64,000 nt of DNA, taken from Thraustochytrium sp. TN22. Lineage: Eukaryota > Sar > Bigyra > Thraustochytrida > Thraustochytriidae. This document shows, one piece after another, positions 1 to 10,606 of the stretch. Made by a program: the position numbers and the translations under genes. Within the stretch, counting starts at the first letter, position 1; each line of letters starts with the position of its first letter. The notes beneath the pieces are model-generated. The model saw only the letters and a program-made list of their open reading frames with translations, ran no database searches and was not told the DNA's origin. Location of the stretch: NCBI GenBank assembly GCA_013306675.1, contig JABLUY010000143.1:1-64000 (forward strand), given 5' to 3'.

Positions 1-1000
1 GCTCGCAGTTGCTGTGAGCGATGCAGAGGCGACGGCAGTCATGAAAGTTCGAGACGCCGGTCCGGCGGGAGACGGCGATGGCGTTAGGGAGAGCCACATT
101 CTCCAGCATGCATCCTTGAGCCCTGTTGAGATCGATGATGGAGGTAGTAAAGGGCTGGTTGCAATAGAGGTTTCCAGCAATGTCCGCTCTGCTGCCAGTG
201 TCCGAGTAGTCCACGTTCGCCATCTCACCGGAGTAGAATCGACATTCCTTGGAGTCGTAGTTGTAACTCCACGAGAGGCAGATATCGTCGTTCGAGGTTG
301 GCTCTTCCCAAACGTGCTCGCAAAGTTCTGGTCCGAGGTAGCGGTGCACCCAGAGCTTGATCGAGGACAGTTTGTATCGCTTCCCGCTTAGAACAGGAAA
401 ATCTGTCACGGTCCAGCTTTTCGCATAATCTTTGTTTGGGACAAGCTCACCGTTGAGAAGATTGTTGTACAGTTCCGCCTTGTAGCACGGCGGCACCCAC
501 ACCGAGGTCGCCTTATCATTTTTGAACTTCAGTTCACCGCCGGTCCAGCAATCGTCGTAACCTTTAGAACGGCAATAAGACAATTCGTCCTTCCAGTTGT
601 AATCCATCCAGGCGTCAGGCCCCACGTAGTAAGACGGCCACGTTCTCGGTTCTACTTTGTACAGGTAACTCCACTCCTCGAAGACGCCATTCGTATTCTC
701 CATTCGAACATTGACGCTGCGTTTCTTGCTGCTTCGCCACCTGTCCATACATTTGTTTCGGCACGAAGTCGCGTGCGGAACGTTGTATTCAATGGCCGTG
801 TATCCAACGTCTGTCGTAAATGTCCAGGAGTTGGACCCGGTCTCGTAGTAGCGGCGCTTGTGCTTCGATTTGCCAAGCGAGAGACACGCAGGCAGATCGT
901 ACATTTCGCTAACACGGTTCGGCAGCGTCAATGTCCTGCCATTCGCATGTGCTAACACTGAAGCGAGCAGTACAGCGACACCGAGGACCGCTGTCATCAT
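1..1000 (-). CDS. Secreted/surface PAN-apple domain protein, N-terminal part (cut by window edge)
   Basis: On the minus strand an open frame runs without a stop from ATG at 1000 to the window edge (about 333 codons), so the gene continues beyond base 1. The protein starts MMTAVLGVAVLLASVLA, a clear signal peptide, and is followed by a Cys-rich ectodomain. It is plainly a paralogue of the gene at 3940-10233: shared strings include LPNRV, SKKRSVN (SKKRSIN in the other), PPCYKA, DICLSWSYNYDS, DIAGNLYC and NFHDCRRLCI (NIHDCRRLCI). The last is the start of a PAN/apple-like domain, usually an adhesion or carbohydrate-binding module. Relative to the paralogue it lacks the Pro/Ser-rich linker after residue 150. 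The two genes are head-to-tail tandem copies on the same strand. Substrate and role are unknown. A three-codon upstream ORF (ATG-CAT-TTA-stop) lies just before the start. Confidence 0.8.
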   Translation of the reverse strand, partial: MMTAVLGVAVLLASVLAHANGRTLTLPNRVSEMYDLPACLSLGKSKHKRRYYETGSNSWTFTTDVGYTAIEYNVPHATSCRNKCMDRWRSSKKRSVNVRMENTNGVFEEWSYLYKVEPRTWPSYYVGPDAWMDYNWKDELSYCRSKGYDDCWTGGELKFKNDKATSVWVPPCYKAELYNNLLNGELVPNKDYAKSWTVTDFPVLSGKRYKLSSIKLWVHRYLGPELCEHVWEEPTSNDDICLSWSYNYDSKECRFYSGEMANVDYSDTGSRADIAGNLYCNQPFTTSIIDLNRAQGCMLENVALPNAIAVSRRTGVSNFHDCRRLCIAHSNCE

Positions 1001-1756
1001 CGTTGCTAAATGCATGTGCACCGCACCGCCTCCGCCAGCTTGCTTGCTTCACGCAGCGCGATTGGTGATTTGCAGGTCTGAGATGTGCTCGACGCAGTCC
1101 GGAGCCCGCGCAGACCTGAGCCTGGGCGCGCGCCCCATTCTGGTATGATGCATGAAGGAACGGTCCTGCACAATGCGTAGCTCTTGTTCGATGCCTGGTA
1201 GTTCGCCCAAGCGCGAGCGTCCGCTTCCCAAAATTACCTTCAATCGTTGAGGAAGAGCGATACCAGTCCTGAGCTCTCTCGCCACCTCACACGCAGCGGC
1301 CCGCGGGCAGCGAACTGCGGCGCGCGCCGTGATCTGCGTCCGCAAGCTGCGCGCTGCGATCTTTCTTTTTTTGGATTGAAACACACAACACGATGCGCTG
1401 CGCTTGTACGGCAGGAAGATACAGTAGCCAGGCTTCGCGCGCGTCGTGATGAGCGCCGCACGCCGCAGCCCCGCAGTCACGCTTCCAACGCAGCCTAGTC
1501 CACTTCATTCACCTTTTCTTGCAGGCCAAGCGTACCCGACCGTGACCTCACTGCGGCCGTTGTGGCCCTGCCAGGCGCCGGGCGCCGGCCTGGGTAGCCT
1601 GCACCGCGTTCCGAGTCAAGTCGCAGCGCGACACAGGAACGAGCCGCGCGAGCAGCTCGAGCGGTGCGGAGCTCGCGCGGCGCGAGCAGGGCGCCGCGAA
1701 GCTGGCCGCAGCGAGAAGACGGCACGATCAGCCAGGTAGCAAGCAGTCTGAGCAAA

Positions 1757-1804
1757 GATGAGCGCGCGTCGTGATGAGCGCGCGTCGTGATGAGCGCGCG
1801 CCGC
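1757..1804. repeat. Three tandem copies of a 16-bp GC-rich unit
   Basis: The unit GATGAGCGCGCGTCGT starts at 1757, 1773 and 1789 (the last diverges at its end). A single related copy, GCGTCGTGATGAGCGCC, lies at 1441-1457. Confidence 0.85.
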
Positions 1805-3797
1805 AGCGCTTGGCGCGCGCTCACTCGGAAGCCACCCTCGAACGCCCCCGTGCGAAGTTCGCGTGACCTTTTGCCGCAAGTTCGACTCGGAGCGCGCGCA
1901 GTCACGGGCTGCCAGTGCCACCAAGTGTGCCACGCCTTCAAGTTGTGGTGGCAGCTCGAGTCACCGCAGGAACGAGTCCGGCCGGACGACCAACTGAGGC
2001 GACTTGGCCCGGCCCGCCGGCTGGACAGCCCGGCCCCCGGCAGCCTCCGAGTCGGGCAACTGCCAGTGACCTGCCAGGACAGGCTGGCCACCAGTGCACT
2101 GGCATGGCGCGGCCCCGGCGGGGCTGGCGGTCTCGCGCTGCGTCAGTCGCGCGAACTTGAAGCTCGCGCCACGCAGCAAGATTCATCTGCCGGCGGAAGT
2201 AACGTAGTCTCACGGTGCTGCGAGCTACCATGGCTCAGGCTACTAGGCAGCCCTTGTTCCGGCTCGTTCGTTGCTTGAGTCTTGCTTGATGAAAGTCACG
2301 GTCCGGTCATCCCGAGGCCCCAAGAGCGTGTGCCGCGTGGCTGAAAAGCCGCTGAAGTGTACCAACCTCACCTCTCCACTGGCAGAGTGTAGCGCGCGGC
2401 GCGCGGGCGCAGGCACCGAGCTGCACGCAGCGGCGTGCGCCGTCACCTGCCACTGCACGCCGTGATCGATCTGCAGGAACAGCATGGTCTGGGCGGCTGG
2501 GCGCGGCTGGGCATCTAGTCTCGGCGTGCGCGCCGCTCGGGGCGCGCGCTCAGGGCCGCCACCGCTCAGGCGTCCGAAATTCGTGCGCAACTCGATTCGG
2601 CCCGAACTTCCGAACCTGAACGCGCGCAGTTCCGCTTGCAACGCTGCCCGACTTCGCGGCCAGTCCGCGACGTCGTCTGGCCCTGCCACTGCCCGCGATC
2701 TTCGTGACTCAGGCAGATTCTCTCACTGTCAAGCTGCGATGACGCAGTGTCTCAGCCAGGCAGCTCGCGTTGCCATGGTTGCAGCTTGGAGCAGTGCCAG
2801 TGAAGAGACTTCATGATGAGGGAATTGAGGGGTCGGTCTGCAAGTGGCCAAGGCAGGCAGTGTCACAGTGTATGAGCCGCGAGTTGCGCGAGTAGCGCGA
2901 GCAGCGCGAGCCGCCGCGAGCAGCGAGCAGAGCGGGGCTCGCGCGTGTGAATAGCGCGACGCTTGCCCTGCGGCGGGCAGCCAGAAGTGGGAAGATTAGC
3001 AGGCAACCTCGCACGGCCCGTGACGGCCGGACCGGCGACGGCCAACAGTCTGACAGTGAGTGCGAGCTACCATCACGGCAGCCGGCACGCGAAAAAGATC
3101 AGAAGTGGGCCGCGTGCACTGAGTTTGCGCCAACTCAGGTAGTCCTGAGCTAGAAAACAGCAAGAGCGAGCCTGCCAGGCAGCCAGGATGCGGCCAGCTC
3201 CCACTGGCAGCCTGAACCCGGCCACGTTTCGACTGCTCGCCGTTCATGACGAGCGGCATCACACCACTCAGGCTGGCACGATGGCGTAATCTCGGGGTGC
3301 TTTCACTGACTGAGCTTTTACTGACTACCAGGCAAATCCACTCAGCAGCCTACTGTGAGTTGCGGCACGCGGCTCTGGCTGACACCAGGCTCCTCGCGCA
3401 GCGGGCACGCTTCTTCGAAGCCCGAGGAGCCGAGCTCTGTATCGAGGCCACGGCCGCAGCTCGTGAGCACAGCGGAGCTTGGCAATCAAGACGACACCCC
3501 ACCACAGCCTGTGACATGAGCTTCGCTGGGATCAATGCATCTCGCAAGAAGGTTGGCGTACTTGGCGATCGCGGTGCTACTGGGGGTCGATGTGAGGCTG
3601 CTCTCGCGCCAGGTGCCGCCAGGTTGGAGAGCATGGGTTCCCTTCGGAGCTGGACTCTGCAGAGCCTCTCCGTGAAGTTCACAGCACTTGTCTTCAAATG
3701 TGCAGCAAGAGCCATGCACGGCGTGCGAAGGTCACGGAGAACGAAAAGTTGGAACGTGAACAATGTTTCATACTCAAGGGAGTGAGAAAATGGAAAA

Positions 3798-3821
3798 GGG
3801 GGGTGGGGTGGGGGGGGGGGG
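3798..3821 (+). repeat. Long G-run with quadruplex potential
   Basis: Nearly uninterrupted G on the plus strand, broken only by single T bases. It lies about 120 bp beyond the stop codon of the minus-strand PAN gene, so it would be a C-run in a 3' untranslated region. Confidence 0.8.
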
Positions 3822-3939
3822 ATGGCCTGCTTCGGGAGAGCAAGCGGAAAGGGTAAAGGTAAGAAAGCGGGTTCTGCGCGGGCCGCAAGACCGCGCGAGG
3901 CGCGCCACTCGACCAGACCTGTCCGTGTCCTGTTTCAAA

Positions 3940-6900
3940 CTAAACCTCGTCGGGATTCGTGGTCGTGGACTCGGTGGACTGGACAGCGCGTGCAAGTTCG
4001 ACCTGGGACACGCCAGCGAGGCCAGCCAGGGCACGCACGAAGCTGCGCACGCGAGCGCTGCGCGAGCGCGAGTCTCCCTCTTCAGCGCCATCGACCTTGA
4101 CCGCCTCAGCGACGTCGAAGAGAGGGTTGTGACTGTTCATGGTGGTGGTGGCGGCGGGACCAGCGCTGGCGACCACGCGCTGCTGAAGGCGACGGCGCCA
4201 CACCGCGAAGGCCAGAGCGGCGACGAGCACACAAGCGGCAGCGGTTGCGCCGACGGCTGCACCAATCGAAGCGCCGGTGTCATCGCTACTGCCCGGGCTC
4301 GTCGTCGAGGTGCCATCGGAATCGCTGGTCTTGACACTGTAGGTGGCCGGAATCGTACTCGCCGGGAGGAGCGCTTGGCGCGCAGCCTGGACGTACTTGG
4401 CGCGCTCCGCGGAGTCCTGCGTCTGGATGTTGAAGCTTGCTGCGCCTGCATATGCTGAGTACTCCGGCAAAGCGATCGAGGCCGTCATGGAGAGATCCGC
4501 GAGCCGCCGACGATGCAACTCTCGGCGCGAACTGTTTGTTTCGGCTTCCAGCTTGCCAAAAAAGGCTGTCTTGGGGGCCAGGTTGCCATGCAGGTCGCGC
4601 ACGCCTGCGAGCGTGATGTCCGCGTAGGCTCCGCTCCACCTCGGATCCATGTCGGCCAACACGGTGAGCTGGTAGAGCGCCGGCGAGCAGGTGATGAAGG
4701 CGTCGGCCTCGACCATGGTTGTCTCGTTGTCGAGAAGGATGGTCACCTCGGCCTCGAGTCCGCTGTACGTGCAGTCCACCGGCTCGCTGTAGCGAAAGAG
4801 AGCCAAAGGCATGATGCCGGAGCCCTGGCGCGTCGCCGGGAGCGGGGACCAGACCGACAGCTCAGGACCCGTGGTGTCGCGCAGGCCGAGACGGTAGGCG
4901 GACTCCGCCGACCCGGCCTCGCGCGCCGTGGCCACATCGCGGCAGGTGACGTTGAGCTTGAGCAGGTAGGTGCCGTACTCGAGCAGGGGCAAGTCGTCGG
5001 CGGCGATCTCCGTGCTGGTTGCGTTGTTCTGGAAGGAGGTGAGCAGGGCCCAGTCGCCCGCCACGACGCCGTCCACGTAGCTCGCGTACCAGGCCTTGAC
5101 CTCCGAGGTGACCGGGTTCGCGACCGCGAAGCTCGTGTCGCGCGAGTAGGCGAGCTGGAGCGTTGGCTCCGATGCCGACACGACCCAGGTGGAGGTCTTG
5201 CCAAGCAGGGAGCCCGCCCAGTTGATGGGTGCGCACGTGTAGTTCCAGTGCAGGCGGTAGGTGAGCTCCTTGGCCGTGCCGCTGTCGCACGAGGAGCTCA
5301 CGGTGAAGACGACGTCCTTGCTGATGACAGAGTCGTCCATGCGCTCAAAGTACACGATGACCTCGTACATCGTGTTCGTCTTCGCATTGATGGTGACCGG
5401 ACTGATGAGGCTCTGGTCGCCGACGCGGTAGACGACCTCGCTGATGGCGCTCTTGGCGTCGACGGAGATGACGACGTCGAAGTCTTCCAGGTCGATGGAG
5501 TCCTGGACGTCGATGAGGAAGGAGAGCTTGCCGTCGCTGCCCGCAATGTCGGTGGCGCCCGTCGGCGTGAGCTTGATGACCTGGCGCGCGGTGGTGCCCT
5601 CGATCGCCGGGCAGCTGGTGGTGCCGCCCACGACGCGGTAGACGTGGGCGCCGGTGAGCGGGGACTTGAAGATCTGCACGCTGAGCTGATCGCCGCTCGT
5701 GGTCTCCTGGAAAAAGGTGGAGAACTGCACCTCGTCCGTGCTGGAATTCGTCGTGAAGCTGGATCGCTCAGTGGTGCTCACAGCCGCCCAGTCATACTGA
5801 CCTTGAAAGCCGGCACCGACGTGAGAGGTCTGCTCGACGAAAAGCAAGCTCACTGTCCACTCCTGCTGAGCTCCAACCTTCCACGTGAAAGTCCCGCCCG
5901 TTTCGCGGGTGTCTGTGAGCGAATAATAGTCCGTCACTGACGAGCTGAAGTTCGTGCTGGACTCCGTGAGCTCAAATGCACTGGCACCGAAGGTGACGGT
6001 GTTGACAGTGCCTGGTTCCTTGCCCGGGACACTGTCGCCGATGGAGAGCGGATTGTTGAGCGCGTCACGATAGTCCTGCGCCCAGTCGGCCAGCAGCTCA
6101 TCCCAGCGGGTCCTGGCAAGACGAGCGTGCGGGCAAAAGTTGTCCTCATCATCTTGTCGCGTGTCGGCACACTTGTTGATGGCCATGCTGGCTTTGATGT
6201 CGTCAATCGAGCGGTAGACGTCGCGACGTGAGTAATAGATAAAGCTGGACGTGGGGGCGCTCCACACGACGGACTCATGTCCGTACACTGAGCAGGTGTC
6301 CTCGTCGAGGTCCACCCAGGTGGACCGCGTGTAGTTGCTCACTGAACCGAGCAGAAAGACCATGTCGCCGTCGTCGCCCGACTTGCCCACGGGTGTGCGG
6401 AGCTGCAGCGATGCTCCCTTGATGCTGGTCGTGACATTTTTACCATACCCAACAACTTCAGAGTCACTCTTCGATAGCGTGTACCCGCCGCTCGTGTCGA
6501 GAAGTGCACCGCCGAGAAGGACGTCGATCCAAGCACCGGCCATGACGTAGTCGGTGCTGCCTTCGGTGCTGACCAATCTCGTCGACGTCGACGTCTCCAG
6601 CGTTCCGCTCCACGTCATCTCACTGTAGGAGTTGCGCCAGTTTGACTCACTCAGCGGCGGCGAGTAGACGTAGGCGAGCGGGGTCACCCCCTTATCTGTG
6701 AAGGCGACCACGGAGTTGGCCTCGTTCACAACCATGCCGAGCACGAGGACCTTCGCCTCGACGCTTGCCACGCCACCGCCCACCTCGTCGCCCGCCCAGA
6801 CACCCTCGTTGAAGAGCGTCGCAGGTACGTGCCGAATGAAGTCCAATGCTCCCTCCGTGGACCATGAACCGATGGCTTCCGGCACAGATGCGTTGGCCAT

Positions 6901-9900
6901 CGTCCCAGACTGGCCAAAGAACACAGACCACTGCGCCGCGGAGATGTTCTTGCCGTCTGCATCCTCGGCAGGCCCGAAGTCCACTGAGCACGGGTTGTTC
7001 AGCCCGCAGGCCACCAGGTTGTTGAGCTCCGGCGCCAGGTTCGCGGTCATGTTCACGCGCGTGCCGCTTGGCATGATGTCGCACGTCTCGCCGAGGAAGG
7101 TCTGCCGGGCTGTCACGGTCAGGTTGACGAAGGCATTGCCGTACACGTACGCGTCGAAGGCGTCGGTGGGGCAGTTTCCGACGAAGAGGCTCGTGCCGCC
7201 GTCCACCTCGAGCTCGATCGTCGGCACCGGGTGGTGCACCATGCTCACCGTCGCGTTGTCGACGTCCTCAAGGTGCACCGTGCGGTTGGCCTCCAGCGGG
7301 TACTGCCACGCGTAGCTTGTCGCGGCAGCCTCCTCAGCAAAGTCCATGGTCCACGTGAAGTTGGTTGCCGGCACGACAAGGGTTGTGAGGGTGGAGTCCG
7401 TCCCGAGAGTGAAGTCCGCGCTCGCGCAGCCGGCCTGTGTGCTGAGATGCAGCGTCACGGCGCCCACGTCCAGGTCACACTCCGTCGCCGCCGTGTGGAA
7501 CGAAAGCTCCCGCACGTCGGTGTCCACGAAGACCAGCCCGGAGATGTCGTCCTCGCCAATGAGCAAGCCGTCGGCCAGGAGAGCCTCTGCGTCGGCGTTG
7601 CCCGCCTCGGCCACAATGGTGTGGTTGTGATAGAAGAGCTCCAGCACGAAGGTAAGCGAGTTAGTGGCGGCGAGGCTGAAGCTACCATCGTCTGCGGTGA
7701 TCGCGCTGGCCATGACAGTACCGTCAGAGGCCTTAATTGCAGACACCTTGACGCCGGCAAGGCTGCAGGCAGAGGCGTCAAAGTCCAGAAAGCTGTCCTC
7801 GGAGGGTGACGGCAGGCGCACCGTGCCTGAGAGCTGTCGCGCGGCCAGGTCAATGAGCCAGATCTCCACATCTGCGTCCTGGTGGTTGAGAGTCACAGTG
7901 GCGCCTTCGCCAAGCGGAACAGCGTTGTCGACGGTGCAGCTCGTCGTACCGCACAAGCGAACGTCACTGCCGTCGCGCTCCGCACCAAGGATTGTCATGG
8001 TTGTAGTGGTCTGCCGGTCAACGGCGTTGGGGACGTCGAGAGTCAGTGCGAGCCAGTCGCTTGAGCTCGTGGTGGTGCGCTCCGGCTGCGGGCTGGCGTC
8101 GTTGTCGAGTCGGTAGGTGATGAGCACATCGGGCACGTTGACGCTGCCGGAAGCGTCCGCGACACGGACCTTGACGCTGCTCTGCCAGATCGTGGTACGA
8201 TCCTCGCAGTGCTTCCACACACCGCGAGCCGTCGTCGTCGTGTCGCTGAAGTCCGTCCAGCTCCTCGGCACGCGCGTCATGCCTTCCGCGTAGACCGCCT
8301 CGAGGCAAACCTGATAGGCCGAGCCGATTGCATCGAGGCCACGGCTGCGCAGGGAGAGCGCTTTGTCGCCACCGAGTGCGACATCGGTAACGCCGTTGGC
8401 GCAGGTAACCTCGTTGGCGAACTCCTCAAAGCCGGTGTTGTCAGTCACGGATAGCTTCCACGCGGAGATCTGCTCGTGGTGGATGGACGACTGGAAGCTG
8501 GCCGTCACCATGGCGCCGCTCGTACTGTCGGGAATTTGCGAGAAGACGAGGTTGTCAGCCTTGTAGAGGCCGGCAAAGTCGAAGTTTGCGGGTTCCGTGT
8601 AGCCGGACTGCGCCACAGCTGCCGCGCGAGGAGAACCGGCGCAGATCTGGTGCTCGCAAGCGAGGCCGCTGCGCTCCGTCGTCCTGCAGCTATCGCACAG
8701 GCCATCGCCAAATCCGGTGGACCCTGTATAGCCCCAGCAGGTTCCCTGCCCACAATGACCAAAGGCGGTGAGGCATGTCACGCCCGCGCATGATCCTGCG
8801 GAGAAGAACTCATCCTCAGGGCAGTCGTCCGTGGGGCGCGTCGAGAGGCTCGTCGCATTGCAGACATGCTTGTTGTAGCACTTTTGCTTGGTGGCGGTCT
8901 CGTCGCAGAAGCTCCCGGAAGGGCACGGAAAGCACTTGTCGTCGGGCATCTCGGTCTCACTGGTGTCGATGAAGAAGCCAAGCACGCAGGTCTTGCAGTA
9001 CTTGGTCCCCGTGTGCATACTCCCAGAGTCAACGAAGTTGCCTCCACTACTCTCCCCCCTCATGAGGCTGCACTTTAGATTCGAGGGATTGTAGGTAAAG
9101 AGCTCGCAGTTGGTGTCGTGGATGCACAGGCGACGGCAATCATGAATATTCATAACATTCGAGACCTGCCGGAAGGTCCCGCCCTGCGGGATGTCGGTGT
9201 TCTCGAGGACACAGCCGCGAGACTCGTACAGCTCGATGATCTTGCGCTTGTAGGGCTGCTTGCAGTAGAGGTTGCCTGCAATGTCCAAGCCACTGGCCAT
9301 GCTTTGATCGTAGTAGTCATGTCCGTCTGTCGCGGCGGCAGACCAGAGACGGCACTCCTCCGAATCGTAGTTGTAGCTCCACGAAAGGCAGATGTCCTCA
9401 TTCATCGTGGTTGTAGTTTCCACATGCTTGCAGATCTCCGCGCCTTCATTCTTGTTTTTCCATACAACCATCGAGGACAAACTGTGCCTTCCCTGCCCCC
9501 ACGCCCACTCGATGACCTGCAAATCGTCGCCGTAACCAAGCGAACCCAGGGATCCAGAGAACTTGTTGTCGTAAAAGTTGGCCTTGTAGCAGGGCGGCAT
9601 CCAGACGTGCGTTCCTTGGTCATTTTCAAAGGCCTTGTACGTGTTCTCTTCTGAACAGCCACTCCGCGAATCGAGCTTCGCGTCCGTCGTGCCCTCGCCT
9701 AAAACGGTCGGTGCGGGAGACGGCGAACCTTCGTCGTCAGGGGACGCGACCAGATAACGAATGGGGGGGTTGACGGGCCCATACGTAGGGGGCGAGGGTG
9801 AAGGAGCCGATGGACAACTGAGCCAATCCTGCACTCCAACGTAACGAGTCTTGTATGCGTTCGACTCATCGATGTAATTCCACTTGTTGATCCAGCTATT

Positions 9901-10233
9901 TCCGCTCGCCTTGGCCTCGCGGAGGTTGATGCTGCGCTTCTTGCTATAGGTCCACCGCTCCAAACACTTGTCCCGGCACGTCGCGGCATTGGGTACGCCC
10001 TGGATCACGTCCGTGCCTTTTCCATAAGATGGGGTGTCCCAGAACCACAGCTTCAAGTACGAATCGTCAAAAGAGCGGTACTTGTGCTTGTATCTGCCCG
10101 GCCACACGCACGCCGGTAACGACCCAAGCTCGCCGACGCGGTTCGGCAGGTCCTGCGTCCGGCACTCTGTGAGCTCCGCCAGCCCAGCCAGGAGCACGAG
10201 GCCCAGACTAAACACGAGCACCACGAGTCTCAT
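3940..10233 (-). CDS. Large type I membrane protein with PAN/apple, EGF-like and Ig-like regions
   Basis: 2,097 codons, uninterrupted. The start at 10233 is chosen because it opens with a signal peptide (MRLVVLVFSLGLVLLAGLA); upstream in-frame sequence is low-complexity. In order I see: a Cys-rich N-terminal ectodomain with PPCYKA and DICLSWSYNYDS; a Pro/Ser linker; a PAN/apple domain near residues 336-395 (GCVLENTDIPQGG, DCRRLCIHDTNC); an ephrin-receptor-like Cys cluster near 413-450 (CFPCPSGSFC); an EGF-like stretch near 485-530; a carboxypeptidase-regulatory-like beta domain near 800-880 (ITADDGSFSL); long beta-rich, N-glycosylation-rich sequence; an Ig-like module with FRYSEPV; and one transmembrane helix near 1987-2010 followed by WRRRLQQR and a tail of about 80 residues. 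This fits a surface adhesin or receptor. The protein family is not one I can name. The tandem paralogue is at 1-1000. Confidence 0.82.
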   Translation of the reverse strand: MRLVVLVFSLGLVLLAGLAELTECRTQDLPNRVGELGSLPACVWPGRYKHKYRSFDDSYLKLWFWDTPSYGKGTDVIQGVPNAATCRDKCLERWTYSKKRSINLREAKASGNSWINKWNYIDESNAYKTRYVGVQDWLSCPSAPSPSPPTYGPVNPPIRYLVASPDDEGSPSPAPTVLGEGTTDAKLDSRSGCSEENTYKAFENDQGTHVWMPPCYKANFYDNKFSGSLGSLGYGDDLQVIEWAWGQGRHSLSSMVVWKNKNEGAEICKHVETTTTMNEDICLSWSYNYDSEECRLWSAAATDGHDYYDQSMASGLDIAGNLYCKQPYKRKIIELYESRGCVLENTDIPQGGTFRQVSNVMNIHDCRRLCIHDTNCELFTYNPSNLKCSLMRGESSGGNFVDSGSMHTGTKYCKTCVLGFFIDTSETEMPDDKCFPCPSGSFCDETATKQKCYNKHVCNATSLSTRPTDDCPEDEFFSAGSCAGVTCLTAFGHCGQGTCWGYTGSTGFGDGLCDSCRTTERSGLACEHQICAGSPRAAAVAQSGYTEPANFDFAGLYKADNLVFSQIPDSTSGAMVTASFQSSIHHEQISAWKLSVTDNTGFEEFANEVTCANGVTDVALGGDKALSLRSRGLDAIGSAYQVCLEAVYAEGMTRVPRSWTDFSDTTTTARGVWKHCEDRTTIWQSSVKVRVADASGSVNVPDVLITYRLDNDASPQPERTTTSSSDWLALTLDVPNAVDRQTTTTMTILGAERDGSDVRLCGTTSCTVDNAVPLGEGATVTLNHQDADVEIWLIDLAARQLSGTVRLPSPSEDSFLDFDASACSLAGVKVSAIKASDGTVMASAITADDGSFSLAATNSLTFVLELFYHNHTIVAEAGNADAEALLADGLLIGEDDISGLVFVDTDVRELSFHTAATECDLDVGAVTLHLSTQAGCASADFTLGTDSTLTTLVVPATNFTWTMDFAEEAAATSYAWQYPLEANRTVHLEDVDNATVSMVHHPVPTIELEVDGGTSLFVGNCPTDAFDAYVYGNAFVNLTVTARQTFLGETCDIMPSGTRVNMTANLAPELNNLVACGLNNPCSVDFGPAEDADGKNISAAQWSVFFGQSGTMANASVPEAIGSWSTEGALDFIRHVPATLFNEGVWAGDEVGGGVASVEAKVLVLGMVVNEANSVVAFTDKGVTPLAYVYSPPLSESNWRNSYSEMTWSGTLETSTSTRLVSTEGSTDYVMAGAWIDVLLGGALLDTSGGYTLSKSDSEVVGYGKNVTTSIKGASLQLRTPVGKSGDDGDMVFLLGSVSNYTRSTWVDLDEDTCSVYGHESVVWSAPTSSFIYYSRRDVYRSIDDIKASMAINKCADTRQDDEDNFCPHARLARTRWDELLADWAQDYRDALNNPLSIGDSVPGKEPGTVNTVTFGASAFELTESSTNFSSSVTDYYSLTDTRETGGTFTWKVGAQQEWTVSLLFVEQTSHVGAGFQGQYDWAAVSTTERSSFTTNSSTDEVQFSTFFQETTSGDQLSVQIFKSPLTGAHVYRVVGGTTSCPAIEGTTARQVIKLTPTGATDIAGSDGKLSFLIDVQDSIDLEDFDVVISVDAKSAISEVVYRVGDQSLISPVTINAKTNTMYEVIVYFERMDDSVISKDVVFTVSSSCDSGTAKELTYRLHWNYTCAPINWAGSLLGKTSTWVVSASEPTLQLAYSRDTSFAVANPVTSEVKAWYASYVDGVVAGDWALLTSFQNNATSTEIAADDLPLLEYGTYLLKLNVTCRDVATAREAGSAESAYRLGLRDTTGPELSVWSPLPATRQGSGIMPLALFRYSEPVDCTYSGLEAEVTILLDNETTMVEADAFITCSPALYQLTVLADMDPRWSGAYADITLAGVRDLHGNLAPKTAFFGKLEAETNSSRRELHRRRLADLSMTASIALPEYSAYAGAASFNIQTQDSAERAKYVQAARQALLPASTIPATYSVKTSDSDGTSTTSPGSSDDTGASIGAAVGATAAACVLVAALAFAVWRRRLQQRVVASAGPAATTTMNSHNPLFDVAEAVKVDGAEEGDSRSRSARVRSFVRALAGLAGVSQVELARAVQSTESTTTNPDEV

Positions 10234-10554
10234 CGTCGCCGCCAAAGCTGCTTTTGCCTTCGCCCAGGCTCCGCCGATGCCGTTCTGCTGGCGATGCAGC
10301 TGCCGCAAAGCGCTGCTACCGTTGCTTCTGCCTCCAAGTCCGCAGCCGCAGCAGCAGCCGCGACAGCGGCTGCTATTTCTGATGCTACAGGTGATTTCAA
10401 CGTGGGAGTAGCCAATCCGTACTTCCTCTCGAGCCGGAAGGTTACCTGACCAGGCTCGAAGATCAAGCAAGCGGTGAAGCAAACGATCGTTCTGGAAAAT
10501 GATCGACCGGTCCGTACCGTCACGAAATCAGGCTGCTTCCAAGCAGCCGGGAGG

Positions 10555-10606
10555 CCTAGCTAGATTGAACGCACGACTAGCGGCTAGCCTAGTAGCTAGC
10601 TCTAGA
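10555..10606. repeat. CTAG-rich palindromic block
   Basis: Six CTAG tetranucleotides within about 50 bp, including AGTAGCTAGCTCTAGAG. Similar blocks recur in other spacers of the window (27044-27059, 35988-36008, 46164-46187, 50965-50980). Confidence 0.75.

Larger units (their letters stand above)
1001..3939. other. Intergenic spacer between two PAN-domain paralogues
   Basis: About 2.9 kb, very GC-rich, with no reading frame that resembles a protein family on either strand. It holds short GC-rich direct repeats (1757-1804 and a related copy near 1441), a repetitive GCGAG/CAGCG stretch near 2880-2935 and a G-run at 3798-3821. It should contain the promoter of the left-hand gene (near 1000-1300) and the 3' end of the right-hand one. 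Confidence 0.6.

Noticed and set aside
3246-3785. Plus-strand frame of 179 codons near the end of the PAN gene
   Set aside because: No homology pattern, low-complexity Arg/Ala sequence and an overlapping minus-strand frame of equal quality.
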